Part shown: positions 21,735 through 32,463 of the stretch, in pieces | Position numbering within the stretch: the first letter of the stretch is position 1 | Layout of the letters: the number at the start of each line of letters is the position of its first letter | DNA from: Phytophthora quininea | Lineage: Eukaryota > Oomycota > Peronosporomycetes > Peronosporales > Peronosporaceae | Assembly: GCA_011947345.1 (NCBI GenBank) | Contig: JAAVTG010000315.1 | Location: forward strand, 124,001 to 188,000 | Reading direction: 5' to 3' | DNA: 64,000 nucleotides | Made by a program: the position numbers and the translations under genes | Notes under the pieces: generated by a model | Told to the model about the DNA's origin: nothing | What the model saw: only the letters and a program-made list of their open reading frames with translations | The model's database searches: none

Positions 21735-24700
21735 CTATTGGGAGGTGAGGGAGTTTACGTTCTCGTCTTCGCTCCACGTCATGGCTAGTCCTCGAGCTGT
21801 CATCGCTGTGCTGGATACGTCGGTTTGGGATGTCGGCTGCAGTCGGAACTGGCAGAATTTCGCAGTAGAATTAGAAGACGCGGTGGTGTTTTCATCGTCC
21901 ATGTCGAACGTGCGCTGGTAAGTGCACACGGCCTCGTAGATGTCCATGAAGCAGTGATCTCGCACCCAGTCGCGGCATTCCGAGTTGGCTGTACACGATA
22001 TGGTGTTACTAGCGACGTTTTCATAGTCGCACCACCGTCCACCAGCTATCTGGAGATCGAAAACTTGAACTTGATCGACTAAGACTTGGCAGGAGGGAAA
22101 AAGCGGCTGGCCAGCAACGGCGTTTGGAAACCAGACACCGATCGAAAGCGAACTGTTCGCGGTGGATTGGCTTCCGACTGTCTGCGAACCCATCTGTTTC
22201 ATGACAAGCTGCCCGTCAAAATAAAGATTTGTCCGTGCGGCACTGGCGTTCCAGTGCATGACGACTTCGTTGTATGTTGTGGCATTCCGAGACTGTGGCG
22301 ATGTCAAGATGAATGGGATATTCGGTGTCGTTCTGGCTTGGTACAAAGCAGATTTCCACAACGGAAGGAACGGGATCTCGGTGGCTTCTTCAGCAGCGAC
22401 CACTGGAGATTCGTAGCTACCCCACCAGACTTGTGTCAAGGTGCCGAAAGCTGCACAAGGTTTGATTCGCATGACCATCACCCCGGCATTCTGTTGGAGT
22501 ACAGTCGTCACAGCAGCACCAACACGACGAGCTGGACATCTCAAAGGCGGACTGCAAGGCACCGGACTCACTCCATCTAGAGCCCATTCCAGAAATTGGT
22601 CAGCGTTAGTTCGATCCCTCAAAGTTCCATCACTTATCATGGTTTTCCCCACTGGAGTCACTCCACTGAAAAAGTCGCCATTCGCAGTCAATTGCAATAC
22701 ATTCTTGCGAAGAGAAGTGTCAGCTACGCACTGGACGTTGTCTGCATGGACGCCACCGTTGACGTCGCTACCTCCCCACTGGCTTGTAATTGCTCCCCAG
22801 TTTGTGTTCGTTGGTACACTTCCAGTCCCACCATTTCCAGGACACTGAGTGAACGTATCATTTAGAAGAAGCACTTGAGAACAGAACGAATATTGGTACG
22901 CAGTTCTTCCAGAGCAGCATTTATCCAGTAATACGGGTATCACCACCGGGTCACTAGCTTGGAGCCCATCCAGACAACTCACTGCCGTTAACGAAGTCGA
23001 CCCTGACGATACTTCGAATGGAAAAGTGTAAAGACTTCCAGTCGAGCAAGTAAGAGTTGGCAACGCAGCACCAGTAGATTGAACTTGATAACGAATGGTA
23101 GAACCGATGGTAGCAGCAGTGAGGTTCACTACCAAGGTTAATGGTTTGATGGCACTGCAAGCTGTGCTATATGTCGGTGTGACGGCTTTCACAGACACAG
23201 GACCCCAAGTTGAGAGGGCGCTATCTGCACATACCACACCCACACAGCACGCCACGGCTCGAATAACGTCGAAGACTTTGACCGTCAACGTAATGTTTCC
23301 GGAGGTGAGCGTGCTATTGCAAGTTGGAGTTGTTGCATCTCTTGAAGCAATCGTGTACACGATCCCCAGAGGCTGATCGATGCTCGTTGGTGGTGGCACG
23401 ATTTTGACGTCGATAAACCCCGAGATTGTGGTGGTTGGAACTTGATACGTAAATGTAGGGGATCGAGGGTGTACCATGTTGGCAATCGACTCACAAGGTC
23501 GCTTTGAAGCATATCAGTACCACAAGCCACGACGCGAACGTTCGCATTGAAAGTCACAACCACACTCGCTGAAGTCGAGTTAATGAGGCTGCCAAACGTG
23601 CAGCTCGGGACGTAAAATGATCCTGTGGTATCACCGACTAACGGCACGATAGTGTAGCGCATGTACGAGCAATCACTGCATAAAAGGCTGTTCATCCAGG
23701 TATCCACACTTCCAGTTGAGTTGACCGTGCTAGAAAGACTAGGCTTGTGAGCTTGGACCAGGAAGCGAGGTGATCGAACAGGATAACTGCTGATCAACGA
23801 CCCATTGACTGAGAGACGCTACAGCGTGGATGTATCCGCTCTTAAATAGCGAAACAACTGCAGTACGTGAGGCATTCGCCGGTGGAGAAGTTTCGCATGT
23901 CGGGAAGGATTGAGTACCATCACCAGAAGTGAATTTCACCCAACTTCCTGGCACTGGAGACGCGACCAAGACATCGGTCTCACCCACTCCAACACCAGTC
24001 GCATTGTTCAACATCGTATTGTTCACTAGTGAGAACGTCGGCACGTTCAAACGAACTTCGAGACGCACGTTATCGATGGCCCATTGATCAAACATGTTTC
24101 GGTAGTTCCAGAGTTCTCGCTCTTGTGCTCCCATTTGTCCCCACAAGGCGGTCGGATCATTTTCTGCTGCAATCACGTCGGCTTTGGTGAGTCCTGTGGC
24201 AACGTCAATGGGAAAACTCGAGTGGGTCTTTTGCATCCAGTAGAACTGAGCAGTCTGGCGCAAAGCAACCGCCGGCAGAATGATCGAGTACGAGGTAAAA
24301 TTCCCACTAGTGGTGTTGGTCGAGAGCGGGATCTCCAGCACTGGGCTCCAAGTGCTAACGTTACGAGGGTCAGAACCGTTGGAGAGGTAACCAAACACCA
24401 CTTCTTCACCGATTTCTGGGGACTCGCAAGAAATCCGATTGTCGCCTTTAGAGCTGTAAGTCTGCACCTTGTTGGAGCCGTAGCGGTGGTAGAAGTGCAT
24501 CTTCCCATGGAAACCTTCCATTCCCAGTGGGGCTGTGAGAGCTTGTCGATATCCTAACGATGTGAAGAGCAGAGCAGCGTTACCGTCAAAGGAGCCGCAC
24601 GCACTACTCGAGAACCCGTGATTCTGTCCACTCCAAAAGGAAGACGTTGGCGTTGACGAATTCACTGCATCGAACGAGTCGTTCTTGAGGATGACGCCGC

Positions 24701-25118
24701 TCCAGTTTGTGCTGTTAACACGATACGCAGTGGGGACCGGTAGCACAGTGACAGACTGGGAAGCAAGAACGACCCCACTGCCAGTAATGTTGTCGTCAGC
24801 CACGACGTAGTTGATCGTCAAACTGCCGTTAGTATTCGCACGAGCCACAAGTCCAGTCGCCACCGAGACCGTCGAATTGAACACCACTGACCCAGGCGTG
24901 AAAGTCACTCCTGAACTTGTCGGCGTCACTCTCACCGTCCTGGTGTAGTTCACGGGTAAATACAAGCGCAGTTCAAGACCGCTGATGTCTTCGTTGACAC
25001 CGAAACTCGCTGGCAGTGGAGTTGTCAAAAGCGTCAAAGAAGTCAAAGCTGCTGGTTGAGCCTGGCACACAGAGTTTCCAAGCAAATACACGGCCAGAAG
25101 GAACCTGAGTGCCTCCAT
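21735..25118 (-). CDS. Large secreted multidomain protein (reelin-like N-part, chitobiase-like and lectin/glucanase-like C-part)
   Basis: ATG 25118 begins MEALRFLLAVYLLGNSVCQA, a signal peptide. Three frames join: 25118 to about 23750-23790 (two-base loss or one-base gain), then to CCC near 23467-23469 (one-base loss), then to 21735. The first part is Asn-glycosylation-rich and has a reelin-type repeat pattern (ACGSFDGNAALLF ... WAIDNVRLEVRL). The middle has Ig-like/chitobiase-like beta segments (SSALSTWGPVSVKAV). The last 350 residues, with NTNWGAITSQWGG, GVMVMRIKPC and LYFDGQLV, resemble a concanavalin-A-like glucanase fold, without a certain catalytic motif. Probably extracellular or cell-wall associated. 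Domain names are by pattern only. Confidence 0.55.
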
Positions 25119-25330
25119 CGTCGTGCACTCCACCTGCAGCAATGCACACTGAGCTTGTCAGCTTGTCGTCGGGTATTTTCAGGCAAAGTCATCGCATAAA
25201 TACACGCCAAGAAAATAGCCTGCGCCTTCGCATTTACTTCCACTCCAGATTTCGCTAACACGAGCACATTCTCTCAAACGCGCTCTTGTCGAGGTTCGAT
25301 TTACTTCCCACCTAGTTGATCCTTTTCACT

Positions 25331-26247
25331 TTACACGATGGAGTGCGATTCCAGCAGTGATTGGGCTGTTTCTGCCAGTGTATTCGCCTCTCCAAGCGCT
25401 TGAGCGACAGCTTCGAGAGTTTGTTCACTAGCACGGGGTCCAGCAGCGTTCGATCCTTTTAAATGCTGCTGCACCAGCTCCAAATTCCCAGCAACGCGCT
25501 GCGCCTCATCCAACACCCGAGACAGCCCAAACAAACTCTCGTCTCGAGCCAGAAAATTGCGAGCCATTTGGCGTTGAACACGTTGCAGAGCTGCTTGAGC
25601 GCTCGTCAGATCGTTCAACAGCTCTCTTAGTTCCTCCTCCTTCTCTTGAACAACGTGCTGCTGAGCTTGCAACAGCGCCATGCACTTGATCACTCGTTTG
25701 GACGCAGCCAAAGTCTCCAGACTCGTGTCATCTTGTGGGGTCTTCCCTTTCACCACCAGTCGCAAAGCTTGTGGTGATGACAACCCCAACACCGCACTCA
25801 GCTTCTTCTTGACGTCGAGGATGCTGTCGGAGCATTGGGAGATGAGATCGTAGCGAGCTTTGCCTCGAATGACCTGCACCAGCAGCTTGTCGTCGTCCAA
25901 CTCGTTGACATCAATTGGTGGTGGTGGTGAGACCGTCTTGAGACCGGAATTCGACGACGGTGGTGGTGGAGTTGCTGCAACTTCTCCGTTGAGATTGCAG
26001 TCTTGGAGTTGCCTTGGGACTCATGGAAGGCTCGATTCCTCATGAGCAAAAGCTTGCAACCGTCCGCTAAAGCCGCCGACGTCTTGACATCTCGACCACG
26101 TAGCAACAAGCGCTGAAACTCCGGCGCCAGCTGGAACTGCTCGTCGATCTTCACCTTGAGGGACTGTAGAGCTTGTGGGTCCTGCGGGTCGAAGCTCAGC
26201 ACTGCCGACTGCTTGCCGTAGACCACCGTCACTCGCGACTTGGCCAT
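25331..26247 (-). CDS. Protein with two ubiquitin-like domains (BAG-like co-chaperone?)
   Basis: The first frame (26247-25990) holds a ubiquitin-like domain (MAKSRVTVVYGKQSAVLSFD ... EFQRLLLRGRDVKTSAALAD). A base is lost between about 25985 and 26030. The second frame begins in a Pro-rich linker and gives another ubiquitin-like domain (DKLLVQVIRGKARYDLISQC ... LRLVVKGKTPQDDTSLETLA) and a helical C-terminus of about 110 residues that could be a BAG-type three-helix bundle (ELRELLNDLTSAQAALQRVQ). No Gly-Gly end, so the domains are fusion type, not conjugated. Such proteins often link chaperones to the proteasome; that role is inferred. Conserved look argues for a sequencing error at the join. 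Confidence 0.65.
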
Positions 26248-26300
26248 TGTAGATCCAGATTGATGGGGAGCATGTACCGTTTACAGCCGCACTTTGAAAG

Positions 26301-26765
26301 ATGACATTGTTCTCAAGGGAAGAAGTGCTGGTGTCGATGTTTGCCCGGGCGGTGGTGGGTTTGGTGTCGATTCACTTTGTGGTGGTGGCGATATACCTGC
26401 TGTGCGCTCAACGTGCTCAAGCTCCGCTGTTCGGACAATACCAAGAGCTTTCGAGTGGGGAATGTATGATGTGGGCGGTGTTGCTGCTGTTTGGAGGGAA
26501 AACGGATTGCTAGACGAGTGAACGCAGTCCAGCTGCCGGCATGATAGCAATGGCCGTTTGGTTAATGCTGTCGGTGGTGCATCTCTGGTGCTTTATAGTG
26601 AATCCACCACCACAAGACAATCAACGTCGATGGAGTGCACTGGAGATCACAACACAACTACTAACCGATGGCATTGTCAGTCGACGTCTCTCTTGGCTGG
26701 TGTTTCGACACCGAGATGAAAAATATAGCGAGGACCCCAAACATGACATCGTAATACAGGGCTAA
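26301..26765 (+). CDS. Small multi-pass membrane protein, unknown
   Basis: From ATG 26301 one frame gives two hydrophobic spans (VVGLVSIHFVVVAIYLLCAQ and MMWAVLLLFGG), then a TAG at 26511. The same frame continues with a third span (MIAMAVWLMLSVVHLWCFIV) and a polar tail ending HDIVIQG at 26765. The stop may be real (two ORFs), part of a short intron, or an error. The frame continuing in phase with a further transmembrane segment favours one gene. No family recognised. Confidence 0.4.
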
Positions 26766-26828
26766 CCGTCAAAAGCAAGTTGTTGGCTTCTAGCTTTAAG
26801 ACGCGGCGATGGTTTTTGGTTCTGACAG

Positions 26829-27254
26829 GTGAGCATGGCTCGACGACATGCGACCACGGAAGTGAGAACCGGCATCGACAGACTGTGCCGCGTGTTGGCG
26901 TCTTTTAATCTCGATGATCTCCGAGCCAGCCACCGCGAGGATGAAGATGACGACGAAGGCGAAGACCCGATCACTCTGGTAGCGCAGGACATCCCGTTGG
27001 AGGCGTGGAACCGCGTAGCCGAGCTGGCCTCCTGGCCTCCAAGTATTTCGTCGCTTGGTCTTGGACGACTCCGTGTCTTCATCACTGCAAAGCGCTTTCC
27101 TCCGGACATAATAGTTTATTCTGGCGCCGCAGATTTCACGGGACTTGATGGTGCAAGCGGTCTCAACTTGACTCTGTCGCCAGACCTGACGCTTTCCCGA
27201 CTGCCTGAAATTCACCTCGAGCCCCGCCAGACGTTGACCATGCCACGTGCGTGA
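26829..27254 (+). CDS. Intact member of the unknown three-copy ORF family (copy C)
   Basis: 141 codons: MARRHATTEVRTGIDRLCRV, then LASFNLDDLRASHRE and an acidic run, then ITLVAQDIPLEAWNRVAELA, ending LEPRQTLTMPRA. The first half aligns with copies A (4342-5085, minus) and B (19568, plus). Homology to their DNA continues past the stop to about 27580, with frames not conserved. There is no signal peptide; Asp/Glu-rich N-terminal half. It may be a gene or part of a repeated element whose coding capacity happens to survive here. It lies about 540 bp upstream of the first acyltransferase. Confidence 0.45.
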   Translation: MSMARRHATTEVRTGIDRLCRVLASFNLDDLRASHREDEDDDEGEDPITLVAQDIPLEAWNRVAELASWPPSISSLGLGRLRVFITAKRFPPDIIVYSGAADFTGLDGASGLNLTLSPDLTLSRLPEIHLEPRQTLTMPRA

Positions 27255-27767
27255 CTGTGATCGTTGAGGCCTTGTACAGTCAGCATTAGGCTGCGGTTCA
27301 CCGCAAGCTGCAAATGCATCGCCAACTTCCTGGACTTCAGTACAGCTTGTGCTTGAGGATGTCGAAGCTGTTGAACCGCGTCTCGTTCGAGCTGTGCGAT
27401 GTGGGAGCCGCCCCGCCCCAACGCGCTAGCCATTCGTCACGCTTTCGATCTTCTTCAGCAACAGCAGAGCCACCACCATGCCGTTGCATTCGCTCGGCAC
27501 ACCTGTGTTTGGGCTTCCCGTCGACGCAGCTTTGCCGCCAGCGTTCCAAAAGAGCAGATTACAATCGATGTCGTTGAGATGGCCCCTATGTCCATTCCGC
27601 TGCTGCAGTGCTGCTGTAAACGATTGTTGGTTGGAAAATCAATGAGCAACTTGTTGCAGTTTTACCGTATTCAACAATACTATGCACTGGACGTACATTT
27701 TGGGCCGCACCACCACACCGAACAAGCTCTCAACGGTGCGACCGGTAGCAGACCACCACCGCTCAGT

Positions 27768-27779
27768 CATTATTTTTCT
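27768..27779 (+). promoter_or_regulatory. Initiator-like element before acyltransferase 1
   Basis: TCATTATTTTTC fits the oomycete initiator pattern (TCAYT followed by a T-rich stretch) and lies 16 bp before ATG 27795. It favours 27795 as the start over the in-frame codon at 27399. Confidence 0.45.
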
Positions 27780-27794
27780 TGCCAACAAGCAGCA

Positions 27795-29108
27795 ATGCCT
27801 GATAACAACGACGCTCTGCTCCCTCTGTCGCCGATGGACGCCGTCATGCAGAGCTTCGGCTTCACGATCCTCTACATCTTCCCACCGCGACCGAACTCCC
27901 AAGTCTACGAGCTCGACAAGTTGCACCAGTCCTTCATAACGTTGGTGGAGGAAGACTATCCGATTCTCATCGGAGAGCTGTTTGTAGATCCCTCGACAGG
28001 GGTCGTGAGTGTCAAACAAACTCCGCAGAGTCGACAGCAAGGGATTCGCTTTGAACGGAACCCAAAGAACTCCATGACGGCCGAGGTGGCCATTCAAGAG
28101 AAGTCGTTAGACTTGATGCCAACTGAGAGAGGCAAGTCGGAGCTCATCTGTGTTAAGGGATCTCTTCTATCGGACGGTGGACTGGCCATCGGCGTGAATG
28201 CCAGTCACACTTTATTTGATGGAGAAGCCATGTTCACCTTCATGACGATGTGGGGTCAACACTACAGCGGACTACCCAAAGAGAAGAGATTTGTGGTCAA
28301 CCACCACCGCCACTTACTTCACGGAACGGGGTCAGCTTCATCCAAGAAGCATCCAGAATTCAAACTGTTTTCGCAGGCTCCTTGGGAGGTTGCAGACAAC
28401 GACGACAAACCGGCGGCGCTACTACCTCCGACAGTGCACGCTCTGTTCCACTTTTCACCTTCAATGATGCAGAAGATCAAGCAAACAGCTAAGCAAGACG
28501 ATGGCGAGTATGTAAGCACCGCAGATGCGATCACTGCGTTGTTTACAGTGTTGATCACTCGTGCTCGCGGCCACCACCAAGACGTGCGGATCACCACCGG
28601 AGTCAACGCCCGACGTCGTCTGGAGCCTCCTCTGCCAGACAATTACGTGGGGAACGTCATTTTCAACGCCTTGTCGACCTATTCCAATAGCGAGTTGCAG
28701 CCCGAAGACAAAACCAAGGAAGGCTGGGTATCTCCTCAACTGTTGGCGAGACTCGCTCGTCGTGTACGCGGCTCCATCCTCGAACGGGACGATGCATATC
28801 TGCGCGATGCCATCGACTTCGTGACGGAGCAGAGCAACATGTCGACGGTTCAAGTCGGCACCAGCTTCTGGTACGGACCCGACCTCATGTTCACGTCGTG
28901 GGTGCACATGGGCATGTACAACGCCGAGTTTGATGGTGTTCACCCGTGGTTTGCGTGTGCACCGTGTCTTCCGTGCTTTGACGGCTTCGCCATGATGACT
29001 GAAGCCAGGAAATATGGCGACGGAATTGACGTCGGAGTATTCCTCGAAGCTAAAGCCATGGAGAGGCTTAAAACGTTGTATGAGCAGGTGGTGTATCTCC
29101 ACGAGTAG
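27795..29108 (+). CDS. BAHD-type acyltransferase 1
   Basis: The start at 27795 (MPDNNDALLPLSPMDAVMQS) matches the N-termini of the three paralogues; the upstream 132 codons overlap the repeat copy C. 437 residues. The transferase-family catalytic HxxxD is HTLFDGE. Two other family segments are present: ITALFTVLITRARGH with VNARRRLEPPLPDNYVGN, and FTSWVHMGMYNAEFDGVHPW in the place of the plant DFGWGKP motif. BAHD enzymes move an acyl group from a CoA thioester to an alcohol or amine, usually in the cytosol; the substrate here is unknown. Single frame, no intron, no lesion. Confidence 0.8.
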   Translation: MPDNNDALLPLSPMDAVMQSFGFTILYIFPPRPNSQVYELDKLHQSFITLVEEDYPILIGELFVDPSTGVVSVKQTPQSRQQGIRFERNPKNSMTAEVAIQEKSLDLMPTERGKSELICVKGSLLSDGGLAIGVNASHTLFDGEAMFTFMTMWGQHYSGLPKEKRFVVNHHRHLLHGTGSASSKKHPEFKLFSQAPWEVADNDDKPAALLPPTVHALFHFSPSMMQKIKQTAKQDDGEYVSTADAITALFTVLITRARGHHQDVRITTGVNARRRLEPPLPDNYVGNVIFNALSTYSNSELQPEDKTKEGWVSPQLLARLARRVRGSILERDDAYLRDAIDFVTEQSNMSTVQVGTSFWYGPDLMFTSWVHMGMYNAEFDGVHPWFACAPCLPCFDGFAMMTEARKYGDGIDVGVFLEAKAMERLKTLYEQVVYLHE

Positions 29109-29315
29109 ACTTACTTCCACCTGTAGTTTGGATTTAAAGCCAACTTGTGGCATATTTCTCGTTGTGAATGTCAACATGGCAGCTCTTGCAGTTCGTATTG
29201 CCATAGCGACTCATTTGGCAGGCGATCCTCGCGCCAGTCACCAACGGACACAGCGATTGAATGCAACGTGGACAATAGTGTCTTCCACTGTCGGCCAAAC
29301 TATATCGTATCAATG

Positions 29316-29697
29316 CTAGTTACAAGTCCGGTATGCGCTGCCTACTTGCCCACTGGCCACTTGCTTTTCTTGCGCAGCTTGACACGAGCCTTCTACTGGC
29401 GCGTAGGTGACCCAGTCGATGATCTTGGGGTGTTGCATGATCTTGTCCAGTGTGTTGTATTCGCGCGCGAGCGTTTTGTTTGTCCTCGGTGAAGTGGATT
29501 TTGCTATGACACTGCCGACAGATCATGATGCACGTGTTGAGGAACTCCTTGGTGTAGCCCTTACGGAGATACTTGGAGTGCGTGACGCGAGGATCACGTG
29601 CTTTAGACGACGAAGTCAGATATAACTTGCCTCCCCCACCTTTCGACGATGGCAGGGACCAGCCTCCGTCAGCTCTCGACGACATGTGGAGGAACAA
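29316..29697 (-). CDS. Small HNH-like zinc-binding protein
   Basis: ATG 29697 or 29685. The frame gives a Gly/Ser-rich N-terminus and YLRKGYTKEFLNTCIMICRQ followed by CHSKIHFTED. The C..C and CH..IH arrangement is typical of HNH-type zinc folds. Near 29474-29482 an A-run has one extra base (or two missing), and the other frame carries on with LAREYNTLDKIMQHPKIIDW to a stop at 29316. About 125 residues. HNH folds are often nucleases but this small one may only bind zinc and protein. The C-terminal half after the break is strongly coding-like (intact, GC-rich third bases), so the gene is probably functional. Confidence 0.5.
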
Positions 29698-30067
29698 CAG
29701 ATCCCGGAGACCTTAACACGCAGACGGCTACACGACGAAGCGTTTGGAGCGCCAAAGCATTTTCTAGCGACACATGCCCGTCCTAAAGAACACAGAGCTT
29801 GTGGAAGAGTGCGAGGTACTGAATGGCGTTTACAAGAGTAGTGTCTCCTGAGGAATTACAGTCAAACCAGCACTCGGCAATGTTCGTCCGCAGACTTTAA
29901 AGCTGGAACTCTTGCGTTGTTAGCTGCTGGCTGAATGGGTCCCCCAGAGAGCGGATGTCCAGGCTTGATCTTGGCCGCTGTCAGTCGATGTGAACTAAGC
30001 TGGTACACTGGTACACTGGTACCTTGACGGCAAGGAATTTCAATTCGTTTTCGCGCCACCAAGAGAC
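29698..30067. other. Divergent intergenic region with a CTGGTACA tandem repeat
   Basis: Spacer between the divergent HNH-like and TIPIN genes. At 30000-30022 the octamer CTGGTACA occurs nearly three times in a row. No coding pattern. Confidence 0.6.
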
Positions 30068-30544
30068 ATGGCTTCCCGCGGTTGGGAACGTGACGATGCT
30101 GAGGCTCCCAGGCCTGTTCCAGCAGATACAAGCGGCTCAGCAGATGCGCAAGAGAATGGGGAATCTGTGGGTACCGCCCAAGCCGCCGAAGCGCCGCGTA
30201 AACGGCGCCGCAATCTCTTGACCGAAGACAAGTTGGTGTCGGCCGAAGGACTCAAGAAGATCCGCCGAACCTTCCCCTACCAGGTCAGCAGCGACGTCTC
30301 CGGCCGAGAAGCTCAAGCTCTGGCCGAACTAGTGAAAATGTATAAGCAGTGGGCCTTCGACCTGTACCCAGGCCTTAACTTTGAGGACTTTGCGGACCGC
30401 ACCGAGACGTTGGGTAAAGGCCACCAAGTGCAAGGTCTGATGGCCGATCTACGAGACAAAGAGAGACAGAAAGCTATACGAGAGAACCGAGAGGAAGAGA
30501 AGGAAGAGGAGGAGGAAGATGATGGAGAAGAGGCCATGCTGTAA
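30068..30544 (+). CDS. TIPIN: TIPIN/Swi3/Csm3 replication-fork protection protein
   Basis: 158 codons in one frame. After a disordered N-terminus and a basic stretch (APRKRRRNLL) comes the Swi3 domain: LTEDKLVSAEGLKKIRRTFP, LAELVKMYKQWAFDLYPGLN, FEDFADRTETLGKGHQVQGL. It ends in a long acidic tail (REEEKEEEEEDDGEEAML). TIPIN pairs with Timeless/Tof1 at replication forks in the nucleus and is needed for checkpoint signalling and fork stability. The match to the family core is clear; the protein is at the short end, as in other protists. Divergent from the HNH-like gene. Confidence 0.9.
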   Translation: MASRGWERDDAEAPRPVPADTSGSADAQENGESVGTAQAAEAPRKRRRNLLTEDKLVSAEGLKKIRRTFPYQVSSDVSGREAQALAELVKMYKQWAFDLYPGLNFEDFADRTETLGKGHQVQGLMADLRDKERQKAIRENREEEKEEEEEDDGEEAML

Positions 30545-31128
30545 GAGACACTGTTCATCTTAGACGCATTATACTGAATTTGCCAAACGTGACAGCATCG
30601 GCCATGACCACGACGTGTAGATGTTGATGTCCCGGTAGTCGATTCACACCACTAAGTGCTACCAGTCGTGACGATGACCTTTTGCAGTGCAGGTGCATTC
30701 TTAGGGAAGCGTAAATTCGCGAACCCTTGCATCCCGAAGAATCGGAGCTCGGAGGCTTCAAACCACCTCCAATCTCGCCAACAACATTCACAACAGGGTA
30801 CGTGTGACAACCAGCGGTAATCTTGAGGAAGGCTAAATTTTTACCGCCGTTTTTCGGATGCCGTCACCGGTTCAGGCTTCTACATCACTTACGGCAGCAA
30901 GCTTACCGGAGTTGTGTAGAACGTGATCCTTTTAATGTAGGACATGGAGACTGACGAATCGCGCGCAGCGTTGGAAAACGCAGACTTTGGTCAGGTTGCG
31001 GTCCCTTTCAAGAACGACACTTTTCAAACGAACCTCGACGGAGCGTGGCCATCGTTTAACGAGGCTAACTAAGGACGAAATTTAATGCAATTAGGTCTGG
31101 GCTTCCAACTGCGCCTTTTGTATGCTTC
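30545..31128. other. Intergenic, nothing assigned
   Basis: AT-balanced sequence with only short overlapping frames; separates TIPIN from the convergent acyltransferase 2. Confidence 0.5.
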
Positions 31129-32463
31129 TTAACCCTGAAAGTAAATTTTGGAGAACAACGTCTTTAGTTTGTCCATGGCAGAACACTCCAGAAACACTTG
31201 CACGTCCAATCCGCTCGTTTCGTTTGCGGTATCTGTTATCACCACCATACCATCGAGGAACGGAACCTTTGCGATGCCAGCGTAACATGGTCGAGTCCCT
31301 TTCAACTCTGCATCGTACAGCCCCATGCGAGCCCAGGAAGTGAACATTATGTCGGTGCCAAGAATGTACTTGAGGCAGGTCACGACTCCCAGTAGATTCT
31401 CTTGCTCTGCGAGAAAGTTGATGGCGTCTCGCATGACGTCGTTGGTGTTGCCGAGAATCGATAATCGAATGCGTCGAGCGAATTTGGCGAGAGTTTGGGG
31501 AGGAATATCAGCGTCGTCTTCATCTTCAGCTCCAAGTTCGTCTTTGGTGTAAGTTGAGAGAGCACTGAAGACACAGTTCCCGGCGTAGTTATCTGGTAGT
31601 GGAGGATTCAGTCGTCGACGAGCGTTCACATTGGTTGTGATACGAACGTCTTGGTTGTGACCACGTGCACGTGATATCAAGACTGTGAATAAGGCGGTAA
31701 TGACATCGATCGTACTGATGAATTGCGGGTCTTTCAGGTCTGTGGCTTTATCCTTGAGCTTCTCCAGGTTGTCTCTGGATAAGTGGAAAGTGTGCTGCGT
31801 AGTCGTTGGGAGTTGAGACGGAGGAACAACCTCTCCATTCGGTGGCTTTACAATCCGCACATTTGGGTGAGGAAGCAGCGCTTTCTTCCCCGTTCCAAAG
31901 AGGAGATACCGGTCGTGGTTGATCACCAATTTTTCCGACTTTAGGACTCCGTTGTAATGTTGGGCCCACGTCCTCATGAACGTGAATAAGCCCTCTCCAT
32001 CCAGTAGAGTATGGTTCACAGTGACGCCGAGAGCTACTCCACCACCACTCAAAGGCGTGCATCTAATGGCGATCGTCTCCGTCTTCTGTAGTTTAGTCGG
32101 CATATAGCTCCGCTCGAGCGACTCTGAAACTTCTTCTGCTGTGTTTGAACTTGTTGGCTGGAAATCAAAACGGAGGTCACGTGCACCACGTTGTCGAGCT
32201 TCGGCCGATTGTTGTACACTCACTCGACCCGTAGCTTTATCCACATGGATCTCTCCGATCATAATCGGGTAGTCGTCGTCCACCACCGCTCGAAATGATC
32301 GTTGTAGTTTCTCCAAATTGAACGACCCACCGTTCGGAGGCTTGGGATACATGTAGAGCACTGCGAACCCGTAGCTGACCATCACAGCATCCATCGGGGA
32401 CAACGGGATCAAAACATCTCCATCAAACGAAGACGATGCATGTTCAGGAGCCATTAGTGACAC
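31129..32463 (-). CDS. BAHD-type acyltransferase 2
   Basis: One frame, 444 residues, starting MSLMAPEHASSSFDGDVLIP with LSPMDAVMVSYGF as in the paralogues. HxxxD is HTLLDGE. Family segments ITALFTVLISRARGHNQDVR, VNARRRLNPPLPDNYAGN and FTSWARMGLYDAELKGTRP are present. It is a cytosolic acyl-CoA-dependent acyltransferase by family; substrate unknown. It is the most distant of the four paralogues (acidic insert ELGAEDEDDADIPP). No lesion. Confidence 0.8.
   Translation of the reverse strand: MSLMAPEHASSSFDGDVLIPLSPMDAVMVSYGFAVLYMYPKPPNGGSFNLEKLQRSFRAVVDDDYPIMIGEIHVDKATGRVSVQQSAEARQRGARDLRFDFQPTSSNTAEEVSESLERSYMPTKLQKTETIAIRCTPLSGGGVALGVTVNHTLLDGEGLFTFMRTWAQHYNGVLKSEKLVINHDRYLLFGTGKKALLPHPNVRIVKPPNGEVVPPSQLPTTTQHTFHLSRDNLEKLKDKATDLKDPQFISTIDVITALFTVLISRARGHNQDVRITTNVNARRRLNPPLPDNYAGNCVFSALSTYTKDELGAEDEDDADIPPQTLAKFARRIRLSILGNTNDVMRDAINFLAEQENLLGVVTCLKYILGTDIMFTSWARMGLYDAELKGTRPCYAGIAKVPFLDGMVVITDTANETSGLDVQVFLECSAMDKLKTLFSKIYFQG

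Noticed and set aside
27399..27794. Upstream extension of acyltransferase 1 by 132 codons
   Set aside because: Paralogues start at the equivalent of 27795, the extension overlaps repeat copy C, and an initiator-like element lies just before 27795.
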